Of a DNA stretch of 5,827 bases, positions 5,374 to 5,827 are shown piece by piece. The notes beneath the pieces were generated by a model that was not told the DNA's origin, did not search any database, and saw only the letters and a program-made list of their open reading frames with translations. Within the stretch, counting starts at the first letter, position 1. Each line of letters begins with the position of its first letter. The stretch lies in NCBI GenBank assembly GCA_020443945.1, contig JAIZWN010000398.1, forward strand, positions 1-5,827. The letters are read 5' to 3'. The position numbers were made by a program, and so were the translations under genes. This stretch comes from Candidatus Thiosymbion ectosymbiont of Robbea hypermnestra. Lineage in GTDB: Bacteria > Pseudomonadota > Gammaproteobacteria > Chromatiales > Chromatiaceae.

Positions 5374-5402
5374 AGAGGTTGTTAGCCCCTCTCCCGGAGA
5401 GG
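5374..5402 (-). promoter_or_regulatory. Competing hairpins just upstream of the nupC ribosome-binding site
   Basis: In the reverse-strand leader, CCTCTC and GAGAGG (5402-5397 and 5393-5388) form a 6-bp stem with a 3-base loop. The AGAGG half can instead pair with CCTCT (5378-5374), which lies six bases before the AGGA ribosome-binding site (5368-5365). The two pairings exclude each other, as in attenuator-like leaders. Alternatively this is only a fragment of a dispersed 'CCTCTCCxGGAGAGG' repeat with no regulatory role. Confidence 0.35.
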
Positions 5403-5420
5403 ATATCGCAACAGCCCATC

Positions 5421-5541
5421 CCTCTCCTGGCTTACTCCGCTCAGTGATGGGTTTCGGCGCGGTTGAGATGATTGGCCTACCCAAAGCTCGTTGGCGCGCC
5501 TCTACCCATCCTACCGCTCCTGATTTGCGGCCCAGGAGAGG
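5421..5541. repeat. Nested palindromic element in the nupC upstream region
   Basis: The outer arms CCTCTCCTGG (5421-5430) and CCAGGAGAGG (5532-5541) are perfect 10-base complements. Inside them, GATGGGT (5446-5452) pairs with ACCCATC (5504-5510), and GGCGCG (5456-5461) with CGCGCC (5495-5500), with a symmetric 3x3 internal loop between. The inner part resembles the 'GATGGGTTTCG...TCTACCCATCCTAC' repeat found between genes in many bacteria, as I recall. A second small stem (CTCCTG 5517-5522 with CAGGAG 5533-5538) competes with the outer arm. It is probably a mobile or dispersed repeat inserted upstream of nupC. Confidence 0.6.
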
Positions 5542-5636
5542 CAAAGTGACGTTTTTTTGATTCCCCTCTCCCCACACCTGGCGAGGCTTTGCCTCAGACC
5601 GACGAGTGCTCAACGCGAGCTGCGTCGCAACACTCC
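5542..5636. other. Non-coding stretch without a recognisable gene
   Basis: Between two repeat elements lies a T7 run (5552-5558), a C/T-rich patch and a small hairpin GAGGC-TTT-GCCTC (5583-5595). No credible reading frame, RNA gene or clear promoter on either strand was found here. With the adjoining repeats, it makes the whole of 5356-5827 non-coding. Confidence 0.5.
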
Positions 5637-5790
5637 AATCGGACAGGATTTACAGGATTACACAGGATTGACAGGATTTTTGTCGTTGCTGAATGTTCTA
5701 CGCCCGATCACGCCCTGACCGAACCAACAAGCGCCCTTCACAACAAAAAAATCCTGTTCATCCTGAACATCCTGTGAATCCTGTACGATT
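5637..5790. repeat. Large inverted repeat with four ACAGGATT units per arm
   Basis: The left arm holds four perfect ACAGGATT copies starting at 5643, 5652, 5662 and 5671 (spacing 9, 10, 9). The right arm holds four units of the complement starting at 5750, 5759, 5768 and 5777 (exact period 9; two perfect, two with changes). The symmetry extends into flanking AATCG/CGATT at the outer ends and T/A runs at the inner ends. The arms enclose about 68 bases with no visible gene. 'ACAGGATTnACAGGATnnACAGGAT' elements are widespread intergenic repeats in many phyla as I recall, with no agreed function. Confidence 0.8.
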
Positions 5791-5827
5791 AGCTGGCGAG
5801 ACGAGACTTCGCCTGGAGCCCATGAGG

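Noticed and set aside
5517..5558. CTCCTG/CAGGAG hairpin with a T7 run as a forward terminator
   Set aside because: Thirteen bases separate the stem from the T's, too far for an intrinsic terminator, and no forward transcript is suggested.
5356..5613. N-terminal extension of the nucleoside transporter by 86 residues
   Set aside because: The first transmembrane helix begins at the ATG at 5355, which has a proper ribosome-binding site; the extension runs through palindromic repeats.

Overview
The window looks like a chromosomal segment of a GC-rich Gram-negative bacterium, most likely a gammaproteobacterium. Three things point there: a PerM protein that resembles the E. coli one over its whole length, a heptosyltransferase-like and a GT4 glycosyltransferase of the kind used for lipopolysaccharide core assembly, and intergenic palindromic repeats of types seen dispersed in such genomes. 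A member of Chromatiales or a relative would fit, but this is an impression and the sequence does not prove it. All five protein genes look intact. There are no signs of a phage, an insertion sequence, a CRISPR array, or rRNA or tRNA genes.

Layout. Bases 1-92 hold a short repeat hairpin and a leader. A forward pair follows: a 129-residue protein of unknown function (93-482) and, 10 bases later, perM (493-1572), an AI-2E/PerM-family membrane protein. A convergent spacer (1573-1769) carries a spaced inverted repeat. On the reverse strand, a GT9 glycosyltransferase (3916-2867) and a GT4 glycosyltransferase (2870-1770) overlap by four bases (TTGA) and form an operon, probably for lipopolysaccharide core or a related surface glycan. 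Upstream of these, also on the reverse strand, is a concentrative nucleoside transporter gene (nupC type, 5355-4111). Bases 5356-5827 are non-coding and hold a leader with competing hairpins, a nested palindromic element and a large inverted repeat built of ACAGGATT units.

The most interesting part is the 194-base gap between nupC and the GT9 gene (3917-4110). On the forward strand, against both neighbours, it has a perfect -35 hexamer (TTGACA), a 17-base spacer, a -10-like GAAAAT, and an 18-base perfect palindrome over the -10. These are followed by three successive hairpins, the last an 8-bp GC-rich stem with a T tract, which is a textbook intrinsic terminator. This reads as a stand-alone gene for a small RNA of about 90 nt. 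Its middle hairpin displays CUCCUUU, an anti-Shine-Dalgarno sequence, in the loop. I do not recognise it as a known RNA family, and it is the best candidate here for something undescribed.

How the genes may work together: the two glycosyltransferases almost certainly act in one surface-glycan pathway. The nucleoside transporter is a separate salvage function, and its specificity motif (Gly-Met before Thr-Glu-Ala-Pro) suggests purine nucleosides. The small protein and PerM are probably co-transcribed, but their shared role is unknown.
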